Below are positions 36,762 to 49,100 of a stretch of DNA of 64,000 nucleotides, one piece after another (the first letter of the stretch is position 1; each line of letters starts with the position of its first letter). The DNA comes from Adiantum capillus-veneris (taxonomy: Eukaryota > Streptophyta > Polypodiopsida > Polypodiales > Pteridaceae): positions 64,870,935 to 64,934,934 of the forward strand of contig CM043950.1 of NCBI GenBank assembly GCA_014529385.2. The letters run 5' to 3'. Under the pieces are notes generated by a model. That model was not told where the DNA came from, ran no database searches, and was given only the letters and a program-made list of their open reading frames with translations. A program made the position numbers and the translations under genes.

Positions 36762-39340
36762 AACTATTAACAGTATACATAACACATGAGATATTCTACA
36801 AAGACCATGGCCTACAGATATAGTACAAAGTCATGTATTACTTTAGACAGTTTATCCAAAGCAAATACATCATAGTAACAGGCCATTTAAAGGGTAGGAA
36901 GGTCCTGTTATAGTCCAATAGTTATAGGTATAGCACTTCTTCTTCTAAATCAATAGCCAAGGAAAGGACACCCTTACCTGCATCCATAGTAAGAAACAAA
37001 CCATTCGTTAGCTTCCAAAAAGCATTGCAGGTAACTGGGGTGACCTAGTTGTCATCCATGTCACCAAGGTATCAGAAAAAGAAAAATCATGCTGCTAGGG
37101 TTCAAAGTGATTAGTAATATTTATTTCCAGAAAAACTTTCCAGTTTTAGTTCAAGTTCATTTCTTTTCTTCCGAAGTTTTAAATGAAGTTTTTATAGCCC
37201 AGAATCTTGTTCACACTATACCAATTGTTTCTTATGTTACTGTGAAGTCAGGTTTTAGTATTTTTTAATCAGATTCAACAATCATTGGCATGGATGTCCT
37301 CTTCTACCAGTACTTCCATCATCAAAAAAGTTCCAAAAAACCTAGTTTAGTGAGTTATAGAAATCTCTCAGTCACATCTTCTCTTCAAAATCACCCACAG
37401 TAATGATTCGAGACCATAATCAACAGAAAGAAGCACCTTTTACCATCAGCCATTCAGTCTAGGCAGTAGTTTAATCTACCAACATTCCCAGTCAAAAAAG
37501 CCAGTCAACTTTATCCAGTATACCACTACTAGATAGTGATACGAGTCGGGGAAAAAACCGTCGGCACAAAAACCAGTAAAGACCAGCAAGGGATAACTTA
37601 CCTTTACATGTATCCATCATTGGCATGGATCTTCACAAATTCAAACATAATATGATAACCTAGATCAGCAAGGCTAGCTACCCTTGCATAAATCAATCAT
37701 CGGCAAGGGTCCTCACAGAATCAAACATGATCCGAGACCATAATCAACAGAAAGAAGAGACATGAATACATATATACGGCTAAATTATCCATATAGATCA
37801 GATAAAAAGCCAAAACCATACCGTATATAGGGCCGCATGCAGTTCATATACTCCAGATAATGCAAATTCCAGTATCCAAAATAAACCTTAAAATAATCTA
37901 TGAGTTTAACACAGTCTATTGCAGTAAAATCAGCAATAAGAATGATCAACAACAAAGACCATCCCATTAGTTGTAGAACTACTAATCCCATATAAGTTTC
38001 CGATCCATCTCAACCCATCATCTGATCAGAAAACCCTCCATGATTAGGGTCAGTAGTTGGCATCCCCAACTTGGTATTTAACAGTGGAAGGCCACCTTGT
38101 GCTATATAAAGAATACACAGATTACAGCTACGTAAACCTATACAAGGCCGAAATAGAGCTCGTATATACCAGATATCCCAATACCCAACATACAAATCTA
38201 TCCATAATTATTCTGTGAGTTAGCATAGTCTCCTGTCGTTAATCCCAGCAAAAAGGAAATATCAACAGTAAGGGATAAGCCAACATCCGTGCTTCAAAGT
38301 CAAACCATATTCTGAGTTATTGGTACAAAGTACTTATTAGTGTGTAGTATACTTCGGCCCATCATCCGATCCAGTCAAAAACCATGATTAGGGTCAGTGG
38401 TAGGCATTCCTAATTTGGCATTTATTTTGAAAGGCCATTCGATGCTTTCATACAGCTTATAGCTAAAGTTCAGCCAAAGTACACTGTCATGCAACCGAAA
38501 ACCAGTCCATATAGCCCAGATACACCACTTACCCGTATCCAAGATTTATCCATGATTATCCTGTGAGTTTAGCAAACTTTCCTTACTGGTAAAACTAGTA
38601 ACCAATGAAAGAACAACAGTAATGGATAAGCCAGCATCCGGGCCTCATGTCAAACCCATAGTATGTGTTCCTTCAGATGACTGTAATTAACATTTGAAAT
38701 AGCTCTTAGGAGGACAGAATCTTCTTCAAGATCTTAACTTAAATCCATTGTTTGAACAGAAAATTAGCACGGCTCTTGAAAACAACCATAGTGTTAAAGT
38801 TTGTTGAAGCATTCCTTTAATCAACAAAATTACCTCTATAGATTCCACTGCAGTTTTCTTATTGGGGGCCATCACTTTGAGGACAACCAGGTAACAACAC
38901 GTACAGAAAGATATATGTAGAGTATGCACAGAAGGAATACAACCCACACACCCTGCCGAATGAAAACTAAGTGAGCATAGAGCTCACCTTATATACCAAT
39001 GCCAACTCAATGTATCCCATTCAAAGCTAGCTGTGGAGCCCCCATAGGGAAGGCAAGGTCACGGCAGCTAGGTGGTCTTGAATATCCCACTGCATCGGCT
39101 CAGTATTGTGCGGCGTTATCTGCTTCATGCACTCCCAAAAAAGGCAGCGCATGGGGGGGATGTAACCACCCTGGTAGCTCTTCGTCAGATCCCTTCAATA
39201 GCCCTCATCAAACAAAGCATTGCTAAATAAGTCGAAAATTCGTTTTATTCTCTTATGAAAGCGTGTTTAGAATTCACCCAATTTTAGGGAAATCAAAGTG
39301 GCAGCTTATCAATACACCCATGTGGTGGGGTATGAATCAG
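36758..39340. other. H2 interior: ~345-bp imperfect tandem repeats, no gene
   Basis: Three diverged units start near 37700, 38036 and 38385, sharing CCATGATTAGGGTCAGT, GGCATTCC..AACTTGG, ATCCATAATTATTCTGTGAG and CAACAGTAAGGGATAAGCCA. The flanking segment 37540-37740 has shorter internal repeats (ATCATTGGCATGGATC). A TATATACC box (~38991) precedes an open frame at 38999-39226 with no recognisable domain. Confidence 0.5.
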
Positions 39341-39412
39341 TTCAGGGGTTGAGCTAGTGCTAGTCCAAGCCAGAGGTAGGATGTGGTACAGAGAATCATG
39401 TTATAGTAAGTA

Positions 39413-39465
39413 TAGAGAGAGAGAGAGAGAGAGATGCAAATAGAAAGCGCACTAAACAGGCTGCA

Positions 39466-39523
<58 letters not shown>

Positions 39524-39575
39524 GAGAGAGATATATATATATATGCAAATAGAAAGCGCACTAGACAGGTTGCAT

Positions 39576-39649
<74 letters not shown>

Positions 39650-39953
39650 GGGAGATATAGAAAAAGAGAGAAGAGGAAGAGAGAGAGAGAGAGATGCAAA
39701 TAAAAAGCGCACTAGATAGGCTGCATGCACACACACACACAGAGTGAGAGTGACAGAGAGAGATGAGAGAAGAAGAAGAGGAGAGTTCTAACGTCATAGG
39801 AAACTATCCCAAAAGGCCTTAAAGATCCAGCCAACAAGGAGTTGAGAGAAAGACAGAGAGAGCGGCAAATAGAAAACGGCACGATATTAAGTTAAGAGAC
39901 ATTTTTTTCCAAACACTGCTCTCAGCTCTGATTTTAAAGTTGATTGACGTGGT

Positions 39954-40001
<48 letters not shown>
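39413..40001. repeat. GA/CA arrays and SINE-tail fragment
   Basis: GA 39413-39434, CA 39470-39521, GA 39580-39646, GA 39957-40001. The motif GCAAATAGAAAGCGCACTA..AGGCTGCATGC recurs three times between them (~39436, ~39544, ~39696). The AACGTCATAGGAAACTATCC tail of the SINE-like family is at ~39791. Confidence 0.8.
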
Positions 40002-40003
<2 letters not shown>

Positions 40004-40548
40004 AGATTATCATCAACATCATCAATAGGTGGCGTCTCACTCTCTCTTTCGAAAGACTGTGGGAGGAAATTTTTAAAAATTAGGTTTATTTTTCGGGGTT
40101 TCACACTATTTTTCTCTTTTTCGAGGCGGGGTTTCTCCTTTTTTCCCTTGCCCTCAACCGGCATTTTTGAAATTGAAAACGACACGATATTAAGTTGAGA
40201 CACATTTTTTTGGAACACTAATCTCAGCTTTGGTGAGCTGCCTGAAGTTGTTGAACAATGCTGGAGCACACTTTTGTGAAATTTGTCAAGAGTGAGGAGC
40301 TTGAAGGTAAGAGGGACCATGCCGCCGCTGAAGGCGGTGCCGTTTTACTAGTTTATATTAGAATATATTCCAAAAGCATAAAACATAATGTTTGACACAA
40401 ATGTCAACACTCTCTTACTAGTCACAAGGGCCTAAAAGAAATAAAAACAAGGTGAAGCTTCACTTTGGCATTCTAAAATAATAGAATGCAAGAAAGGCCA
40501 AGCCATATGGGTTGTGAAAGGATGATGAAGTTAGAGTATCATGTATGT

Positions 40549-41613
40549 CCCCTTGGATCTCCAAAGTTGTAGATCCGCCACAAACTCCCTATTGGTTTGA
40601 GACAACAAGGAAGCTGAATAATAAGGGTTTGATTCGACTTGAGCACTTCTGGGACAGTGTCAACAAGAGTTGGAAAACCATTGACCTTATGATTGCCCAG
40701 TACCAACTCAATAGCTTGGAGGGCTTGCTTGTCCGCAAAGTGATGAAAGAACTTGACAATCTAGTGATGCCAATTTGTGACTCGGAGTTGGACTAGAAAG
40801 CCTGGAAATGGCCCGGCAGCAGTCTCTTGGGGAAACCACATACCAAAATCATTTATCAGACAATGATGCAAAAGAAGAATTGGTCTAGCCCCCTTAATAA
40901 ACTATGGAAAAAGCAATGGCCGGAGGAACGGTGGGAGCATGTAATGGAGAACATATGGAAGCCAATAGTTCCACAGTACATGAAGGTTTTCTTATGGAAG
41001 GTTATTTGGGGTGCTCTACCGACAGGTGTGAAGATTCGGGAGAGAGGGATTGGGTCAGATCGATGCTTGGGGTGCAGGTTGACTAGTGAAGATCTGGCCC
41101 ACCTTTTCATGGACTGCCCCAGCTATAAAAGGCCTTGCAGGGAAAGTATGCAAGTGGGTCCAGAGAACATTGAAAATTAGGTTTTTCAAGAATGACCTAT
41201 GCTTTGGAGGTAAAAACTCAGGTAGTCCTGCACTCCTCGTTAGCACCCAGATTGTCAGATACTTCTTCTTTCATAGTGTATGGCAAACAAGGAACCGCCG
41301 TGTTTTTGAAGGAGGATTTGAGGTGGCAAGCTTCGCAGAAATTATACAGGAAAGCAAAGTGCTAATATGGGCACTCGCGCGCAAGCATCACTCGGAGGAT
41401 TGGTCTAGGACTACTTGTGCCTTGTTGTCAGCAGACGAAATACCTGGGACGGGGGCAAACCTTGGCCATCGATAGGAGTGCCTTAATAGCCGGTGTAATT
41501 ATGATTCCTGGATGTTGTCATGGCTTAACATGAGCATGACAAAACCTTGTAATTTTTTCGGCTTCTCAATATAACTCACTCACAATTGTGAGTTTTGCTA
41601 TTAAAAAATAGAA
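40549..41613 (+). mobile_element. 5'-truncated LINE (non-LTR retrotransposon) fragment
   Basis: Absent from copy B, where CATGTATGT joins TAAAATCAACACC near 62318-62330. It encodes the C-terminal end of an L1-type ORF2: WPEERWEHVMENIWK, PQYMKVFLWKVIWGALPTG, then CLGCRLTSEDLAHLFMDCP, the zf-RVT zinc-binding motif (Cys-Cys-His-Cys) that follows plant LINE reverse transcriptases. A frame change near 41130 moves reading into GLAGKVCKWVQRTLKIRFF. The 3' end is CTCACAATTGTGAG and an A-rich tail. A clear target duplication was not found. Confidence 0.75.
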
Positions 41614-41684
41614 TTAAAAAAATCAACACCTATCATTACATGTCATTTTTGTTGTGTTTTGATATAAAATCATATTGTCCATTA

Positions 41685-41850
41685 TCTACTAACATAGTAT
41701 GGCGGAAGGAGGAGCCCTTTACAAGTGTCGCAATCTGCGATCTCAAGGTTAAAGTCCAAAACTAAAAGAAGCCCCTTTGCACGCGATAAAGAGGGAGAGA
41801 GGGGGGGAGAGAGAGAGAGAGAGGCCGCCGAAGGCGACCGACTGTACTGG
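41685..41850 (+). mobile_element. Small Helitron X' (166 bp)
   Basis: Begins TCTACTAACATAGTATGGCG, ends CTGG (41847-41850), flanked by A and T. Copy B has the uninterrupted site (CCATTA joined to TATATATAAATCGC, ~62396). The hairpin CGCC-GAA-GGCG at 41827-41837 precedes the end by 9 bases, and a GA-rich tract lies directly before it. Confidence 0.8.
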
Positions 41851-42099
41851 TATACATAAATCGCAAATTTCTTATATATTATGAAAGATCCTCTTAAAAA
41901 ACAAGAAATATGAACATTGGCAATGTAAAACAAAATAGATTGAAAAGGAATTCAAATAGAAACAACAAAAGCAAAGGACCTATTGACATATGATTGAGTG
42001 CACAATAAAAGGTAGGTCTACAAGAATAGAAAATAATAAAACAAGTGAAAGGGTCACGATGGCTTTCAAAAACAATAAGAAAGTGATAAAATTGTTAGG

Positions 42100-43448
42100 T
42101 TGAATTAAACTGATATAAGTGTTTGGGAAAGGATTGCCTCAGTTTAGTCTTGAGCCGATTGAAAATCGAGACTAGCTAGTTGCAAACCATGGTAAACGAC
42201 AAAAAAACCAATGAAATATGTGAGAAAATCGTCCAAAAATTTTGCAAATCTTAAAATTTTTGCTAGTATTTCGGTTTTATTCTTTGTGAGGAAGAAGCTT
42301 GATCAGCAGTCACTTATTAAAAGAGACTTTTTTGAACGTTTACATTGGCTGGAATCAAGCTATAAAATGGTGTGTATAGAATTTATTAGAATTATGCAAG
42401 GTGAAGCTTCACTTTAGCATTCTAAAACAATAGAATGCAAAAAAAAAAACATATATGTGTGTGTGTAAAATTTATTAAAATTATGCAAGGTGAAGTTTTA
42501 CTTTAGTATTTTAAAACAATATAATGCAAAAAAAAGTAAAGACATGTCTGTATGTGAAATGACTCCATCATGCATCATGCACTGAAAACAATGAAAGTCT
42601 TCCTAGCATATCACAACACTAAGGGTTTCTTTTAGAATGCCAATAATTTCATGAAATAGACCTATATGAGGCCCTTAAAAGAAAGCACTCTTTCACAAAT
42701 AAAAATAGTAAAAGAAATTTGATGGAGTGAATACTCCACATAAGGAGGATGCACTCTTAATTTCTTATTGTTCAAGGCCTTTTTGAGCAAGCAGAAAAGA
42801 CCCATTTAATATAGTAAATCCAAAAGGACATTTAAAGTCCACTCAAAACATTGGAAGTATGGCTACCACAACTCTCCTCCAAGGCTTCTTGCAGCTACTT
42901 GCAGGTGTCCATCGAATCATAAAGGCACCTAAGGCTCATTTAGCCTTACATTGACAATGTTTGCGTTTTTCAAAATTCCTTTCATTCCAATATTCGGAAA
43001 AAATCATTTTTCCAAGCATACAAATTTCCTTTCCTTGAGTTTGCTGAGACGAAATTTTAGAAAATTACCAGTGTTTTTCAAGTTTTTACACTACCTTTTC
43101 TCTATTTTGGGGTGAAAATTCTCCTTTTCCCCTTGCACTCAACCGGCATTTTTGAAATTGGAAACAGCACGAGACTAAGCTGAGGCACAATTTCACAATG
43201 TTTCCTTTAGTTTGCCATAGGGCATTTTAGGAAATTAGGAGTATTTTGTAGGGTTCTATATTATTTTTCTCTATTCTGGGGTGGAATTTCTCCTTTTCCC
43301 CTTGCTCTCAATTGCAAGTTTTGAATTAGAACTTGTATGCGATTAAGTTGAGCCACCTTTTCCTTGGCCATCATTTAGGCTTACAACAGCGTTCGAGAAA
43401 AAAAAACATTTTTACAAACATGCAGAATACCTTTTCTTGACTTTGCCA
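42100..43448. repeat. Copy-A unique segment with MITE relics
   Basis: 42100-42180 and 42995-43205 are decayed copies of the hAT-type MITE; 43205-43380 repeats the GGAAATTAGGAGTATTTTGT / TTTCTCTATTCTGGGGTGG block of the same family. The rest matches 62480-63420 in copy B. No gene. Confidence 0.6.
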
Positions 43449-43664
43449 CAGTGTTTGGGAAAAATGTGTCTCAGCTTAATATCGTGCCGTTTTCAATTTC
43501 AAATATGCCGGTGGAGAGCAAGGGGAAAAGAAGAAATTCCGCCCCAAAATAGAGAAAGTAAGTGTAAAAACCTGAAAAAATGACATTATTTTCTAAAATT
43601 TCATCTTGACAAAATCAAGAAAAGGAATTTTGTATGTTTGGAAAATGATTTTTCCCGAACACTG
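43449..43664. mobile_element. hAT-type MITE (216 bp) with TIRs and empty site
   Basis: Left end CAGTGTTTGGGAAAAAT, right end ATTTTTCCCGAACACTG: 17-bp inverted repeats with one mismatch. Flanked by CTTTGCCA (43441-43448) and GTATGCCA (43665-43672), an 8-bp duplication with two differences, the hAT length. Copy B has only one CTTTGCCAAGAGG (~63411), i.e. the empty site. No coding capacity. Confidence 0.82.
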
Positions 43665-43951
43665 GTATGCCAAGAGGAACTTTTAGGAAAGTAGGGGTAT
43701 TTATCAAGGTTTTACACTATTTTTCTCTATTGTGGGATGGAGTTCCTTATTTTCCTCTTACTCTCAAACGGCACTTTTAGGATCGAGAACGATACGTTAA
43801 TAAGCTCAAAAAAAATTTCCCCGAATATTGCTTGGCAAGATGTGTAACACGGCTCCCTCCCAGTCCATACAACGAGTTTGCAGAGTAGCTGCGCTCGTAG
43901 TGGCTCACACCATGCAGATGACTTGCTCTCCTTTTGCAAGACTCGCGATTA

Positions 43952-43956
<5 letters not shown>

Positions 43957-43994
<38 letters not shown>
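43957..43994. repeat. (CT)n microsatellite
   Basis: Equivalent to 63697-63733 in copy B, so the array predates the duplication. Confidence 0.95.
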
Positions 43995-44696
43995 ATTCAT
44001 TGGCTGTTTCTTTGTTGTTCAACACATGAGCATGGTGGGAACCCTAGACCATTACCATACACTCTTGGGTCTAACTCAACTTGGCACCTCAAATTGGTCA
44101 ATCCATGGACAAGAATAGTGTGAATGGATAAAGTGGGGGTACCCTTTCTGATTGGTGTTCCTCTTTCCATTGGGTCATTAATGCCTTTGAATTTGATGTT
44201 TTTTTGCATGTGTCTAAAAATATGTCAAATCTATTTAAAAGATATGATAGTAGGTTAGCCTTAAGACTTTGTAAACATTGATAAAAATAAGGGAGGACTG
44301 TAGTATGTTGCTCCTCCAAAAATTAGTTCAAGACTATCCCTCTCCCTTATTGATCCTAAGGTCCTTATGAATATGAATGTGTGAAGTATTGTTTCTATGA
44401 GCTTATTTACCCTTTAGCTAAATGATGTTCTTTTCCCTTTTCTTCTTTTGAACACGTAAAGTCGAGTAATAGTTGCATGATCATTATTTATCATCCTCTC
44501 TTAATATGGCTGTCTCTTTCTCCTCGCAAAATCCTCTCGATGAACATTACGGTGGAACGTGGAACCTATGTGAGATGAATCCAACAATGTTTATGTGATG
44601 GAGCTTGAATATGGTGATTCAATAGCTTGATACCTTATAGAAAATACTCGATGTATGCTTGGCAATAATGCGATTTTGCTTTCTGTTTTTTTATAG

Positions 44697-45219
44697 TTGG
44701 ACAAGATAGTGCATCGTGATACGGATGTGTCATTCTTGGAAGCCGATAGTGGCCTCATTCTTGATCATGTGTCTCCCCTCTGCACGAGGGCCTCTCCGAA
44801 TCTACCTAAGCTTGATGTTTCTTTTGCTCTTGACGTTGGGCCCAAATCAGTCAAGCGTGTGATTCAAAGTGGTGCGATACCACGTACACTTTTCAAGACT
44901 TGCGAGGAGACAACGGAACTAAGTAAGGCTTGCTTGCATCACGTAGATATTCTATTGTTGTGTCCAACCGTTACGAGTTTTGTTTTTTGTTATGGCAGTC
45001 AAACTTCCTCTGGAGGGTTCATCGCTTGCAAGTACAAAAAAAGAGAGCATTACAGAGGGTGCCAAACTAGATGAGCATACTGCTATTGAGTGTTATCATG
45101 AGGATGTAATTCCTGCTAGTTCATCTTCTCTTATGTCTTATATTCCCACTAAGATCCCTCTGTTGCGCATTGTTCACATCATTGAGACTTGCCCTCGTTC
45201 GCATTTGAGGGATGCATAA
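44697..45219 (+). pseudogene. Unrecognised spliced gene fragment left of the Copia insertion
   Basis: Two exons: up to 44922 (frame from 44697, probably starting at an acceptor TTTTTTTATAG at ~44695) and 44999-45219; the intron 44923-44998 has GTAAGG...TATGGCAG and joins phase 1 cleanly. The product reads LEADSGLILDHVSPLCTR, VGPKSVKRVIQSGAIPRTLF, then KLPLEGSSLASTKKES and IPLLRIVHIIETCPRSHLRD before a stop. No domain recognised with confidence; the last part could be the first strand of an OB fold continuing at 50889. The Copia TSD follows at 45283. Confidence 0.35.
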
Positions 45220-45287
45220 TGAGGAGATATGGGACTCACAAACAAAGCCCAGAAGTCGCTAAGTATATGTGCTACTTGAAGGTAGAC

Positions 45288-45371
45288 TGTTAGGAAATAA
45301 AACGTAGCTAAATAGATAATTGAGTAGATTACTTAATGGAGAGAGACAGATTTATATACACGAGATTATAG

Positions 45372-45408
<37 letters not shown>

Positions 45409-46107
45409 GACGATATACGTGGTTCACCCAATGTGGGCTACGTCCACGGGAAAGCAGCCACTCAATGGCTTTAGTGCTTCAAAACAAGAAGTAGTTTACA
45501 AAGGGATTATACCCTTAATGGAGCTCCCGCCTTGCTTCACTCTCACCACCTCACACTCACCTTGTTGCATCAACTTCACACTATGAAATGTGTGTAGAAA
45601 TGGCCTCCTTTTATAGGCCAAAAGGGTTGCCCTCTCTTATGAGAGACAGCCATGTGTAGCCGCCCTTGTGCGAATAAGTCCAAATTGGACCCTCCAATCC
45701 GCCCATGTGTGGCCGCCCTTGAGAAGACAAGTCCGCTTTTGAATTCGGCCACCGGCCACCGGCCATTGACTTCCAACCACCGGCCACCGGCCATTGACTT
45801 CCGACCACCGACCATCGGCCATTGACTACCGGTCACCGGCCAACCGACCGGTTGTTTTCTGACCACTTTCCGGCCGCCGGCCGGCCATAATATTCCGGCG
45901 AAAAAGAATATTCCAGCAAAAAAAAGGCTCGGGGACCTCCGCCCCCGAGGCCTTTAAAGTTGCCCCTGATTCTTGTCCGTGAAAATTTTGGTTTCCGGTG
46001 AGTGATTTTCCTTCACGCACGATGGCTTCTCCTCATAATGGGGACCTTACAAATGTGCGCTTTTACCACAGAAAATTACAAGGGTAAATCAGGCTCCATA
46101 CTTAACA
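45288..46107 (-). repeat. Copia 3' LTR (820 bp)
   Basis: TGTTAGG...TTAACA read on plus; a TATA box (TATAAAAGGAGG on minus) lies at 45605-45616. Includes a CCACCGGCC / ATTGACTTCC minisatellite (~45745-45860) and a GA array (45376-45404). Contains ~35 bp (CAGCAAAAAAAAGGCTCGGG and a GC-rich tail, ~45915-45950) missing from the 5' LTR. Confidence 0.93.
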
Positions 46108-46118
46108 ATCTCCCACTT
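46108..46118 (-). promoter_or_regulatory. Polypurine tract of Copia element
   Basis: AAGTGGGAGAT on minus directly before the 3' LTR, the typical plus-strand primer of plant Copia elements. Confidence 0.8.
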
Positions 46119-46167
46119 GGAGACTGATCTCCAAACCAAACCTGTGACTGCTTTCCATTCTGGCTTC

Positions 46168-49100
46168 TTATCCTTGAATGCCGATTGAAGATGAGCAAAA
46201 GCTCAACTTCTCCTTGTTGACCACCTTTGTAAACATGTCTGCAGGATTTTCACTTGTATGCACCTTTCCTAGCTTTAGTTGTCTCTCTTCCAAAATAGTG
46301 CGTATGAAGTGATATCTCACCTCAATGTGCTTTGTCCTTGAATGAAAGGCTGAGTTCTTCGCAAGATGGATAGTGCTTTGGCTATCACTGTACAAGACAC
46401 GATTGTCTTGTTTGAATCCAAGCTCTTCTAAGAATCTGTGAAGCCACAGAATTTTTTTGCTTGCCTCCGTCATTGCTACATACTCTGCTTCCGTGGTAGA
46501 AAGTGAAACCACTTTCTGCAGCTTTGAAGCCCAGCTTACTGCTGTGCCTCCAACCGTGAACACATAGCAAGTAGTGCTCCTTCGAGTATCTTTGTCACCT
46601 ACCATATCTGCATCAGCATACCCTTCTAGAAAAATATCAATTCCTCCAAAATACAAAGCATTTTTTGTTGTCCCTTTTAGATACCTAAGTATCCACTTCA
46701 CAGCTTGCCAATGCTCTTTACCTAGGTTGTCCATGAACCTACTCACAACTCCCACTGCATGTGCAATGTATGGCCTTGTCCAGACCATAGCATACATTAG
46801 AGAACCTACCGCTGCAGCATATGGAACTTTAGACATATAGGCTATCTCCTCTTGTGTCTTTGGACACATATCCTTCGCTAGTTTAAAATGACCAGCCAAA
46901 GGTGTAGAAACTGGTTTTGCATTTTGCATTGCAAACCTTTCTAGTACCTTCTTGATGTAATCTTCTTGAGATAGCTTTATTGTCTTCTTCGTCCTGTCCC
47001 TTGATATTTTCATACCAAGTATCCTCTTTGCAACACCTAAATCTTTCATTGAAAAAGATTTGGACAGCTCCTCTTTTAGGTATTTGATGTCCTCCATGTT
47101 AGCACTTGCAATCAACATGTCATCAACATACAACATTAGGATGATGAATTTCCCATCTCCCAAATTCTCCGTGTAGACGCAGTGATCTGAGTTGCATCTT
47201 GTCAATCCATGATCCAACATCCATCGATCAAACTTCAAGTACCATTGTCTTGATGCTTGCTTTAAACCATACAAGCTCTTCTTTAATCTGCAAACCATTT
47301 TCTCCTTACCTTTTACTTCATACCCCTTTGGTTGAAGCATGTAGATTTCCTCCTCTAAGTCATCGTGAGGGAATGCCGAATTTACATCCATTTGCTCGAG
47401 ATTTAGATCATGAGCAGCCACAAGGCTTAAGACAAGCCTAATTGAGTTCATTTTTACAACAGGAGAAAATATTTCATTGAAGTCAATACCTTTCTTTTGA
47501 GAAAAACCTTTTACCACAAGCCTAGACTTGTACCTTTTCTTCCCACCTTCTTCTTCCTTTAGCTTGTACACCCATTTGTTTTGAAGTGCCCGCTTAACTT
47601 TAGGCAACTCAACCAACTCCCATGTTTGGTTGCGATGTAGTGAGTCCATCTCCACTTGCATGCTCTTCGTCCATTCTTCTTTGGATTCATGTTGCATAGC
47701 TTCTTCATATGATTCCGGCTCTCCAGAATCTGAGATCAAGAGATGGTTGAAGGAAGGAACAAACCTTTCTAGAGGTCTACTTGCTCTTGTAGATCTTCGG
47801 GGAATAGGTTGAGGCTCCTCATTTGGTTGACGTTGTTGCACATTGTCACCATTTGCAGTCCTTGAGTCTTCACCGTCCTCAAGCTCCATGTACTCATCAC
47901 CTGTTTCTTTTGTTTGTTTTCTTTCCAAGTAATCTTTGTACATATTTTGTTCGTTAAAAATTACATCCCTACTTCTTAAGATTTTACCATCTTCAGGATT
48001 CCATAGGTGATACCCAAAGTCTCCTTCTCCATAGCCAATGAAGAAACACTTTTTGGACTTTGCATCTAACTTTGATCTTAGGCTTCTATCTATGTGCATG
48101 AAAGCCTCACACCCAAACACTTTGAGAAATGCATAATTCACCGGTTTACCTGTCCATGCCTCTTCTGGAACTCCCCCATCCAATGCCGTTGAGGGTGACC
48201 GATTGATTAAGTACACAGACGTACTTACAGCTTCCGCCCAAAGCTCAAGTGGTAGGCCTGCATGTAGCCGCATGATTCGTGCTCGTTCCATGATTGTCCT
48301 ATTCATCCTTTCCAAAATCCCATTTTGTTGAGGTGTCCTTGGGGTTGTCCTTTGCCTCCGAATGCCATTGCTAGCACAAAAGCTTTCAAAAGCTTGTCTG
48401 CAATATTCGCCTCCATTGTTGGATCTGAGGCATTTAACCTTGGTACCTATTTCATTCTCCACAAAGGCTTTCCACCTTTGAAATATGGAAAATACATCGG
48501 ATTTATTCTTCACGACATAAACCCATGTTTTTCTAGTCGCATCGTCTATGAATGTTACATAGTACAATGAGCCACCAAGTGATGGTGTACTTGCAGGACC
48601 CCAAACATCAGAATGAACCAACTCAAGTTTTTTATTTTTTCTTTCATTTCCTGATTTTTGAAATTTTGCCCTCTTTTGTTTACCATAAACACAATCTTCA
48701 CAGAACTCTAAGTCCACTTCTTTCAAACCTGGTAGAAGCTTCTTTGTTTGAAGGATTTGCATTCCTTTGGCACTCATATGCCCAAGTCGGTAGTGCCACA
48801 CCGCACTGTCAACTTCTGTAGTTGCTGCATAAGCTGAAGGTTGCGTGCTAACAGTACACAAGTAAAGTGTACCGACTTTTTCACCCTTGGAAACCACCAA
48901 AGATCCCTTTGAGATCTTCCACCGTTTGTTTCCGAATGCAATGTTGTGACCTTCATCGTCCAATTGTCCTGTAGAGATCAAATTTTTGCGAAGAGAAGGA
49001 ACATGCCTAACATCTTTAAGCTTCCATTCATTTCCGTTAGCAGTTTTGACAGAAACTGTACCTTTGCCGACAATCTCACAAGCTTCATCATCTCCCAAGT

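Larger units (their letters stand above)
34728..40351 (+). mobile_element. Large Helitron-like insertion H2 (5.6 kb, non-coding)
   Basis: Present in copy A, absent at the matching point of copy B (~61966). The left end TTTATACTAATAGATAATGG plus a G/C run resembles the H3 5' end, with T for the usual C at position 2. The right end is a CCGCC-GCTGAA-GGCGG hairpin (40322-40337), 10 bases, then CTAG (40348-40351). Flanks are A and T. No helicase or Rep coding region is visible, so it is non-autonomous; it carries GA arrays, MITE copies, a tandem repeat array and unrecognised DNA. The non-canonical 5' dinucleotide leaves the left boundary slightly uncertain. Confidence 0.6.
30145..44260 (+). repeat. 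Segmental duplication, copy A
   Basis: Collinear with 59629-64000 (copy B): LTR end, gag fragment, the ATATGTCATAAGC subunit, the 33830-34060 unique segment, the 34350-34727 segment, and the 40352-44260 segment. Copy A differs by the tandem doubling (29773-33805) and by insertions at 34728-40351, 40549-41613, 41685-41850 and 43449-43664. Copy B is cut by the window end, so the duplication extends further right. Confidence 0.88.

Noticed and set aside
45745-45860. CCGGCC-rich repeats considered as CRISPR-like or satellite array
   Set aside because: Short LTR-internal minisatellite present in both LTRs; no regular spacers.
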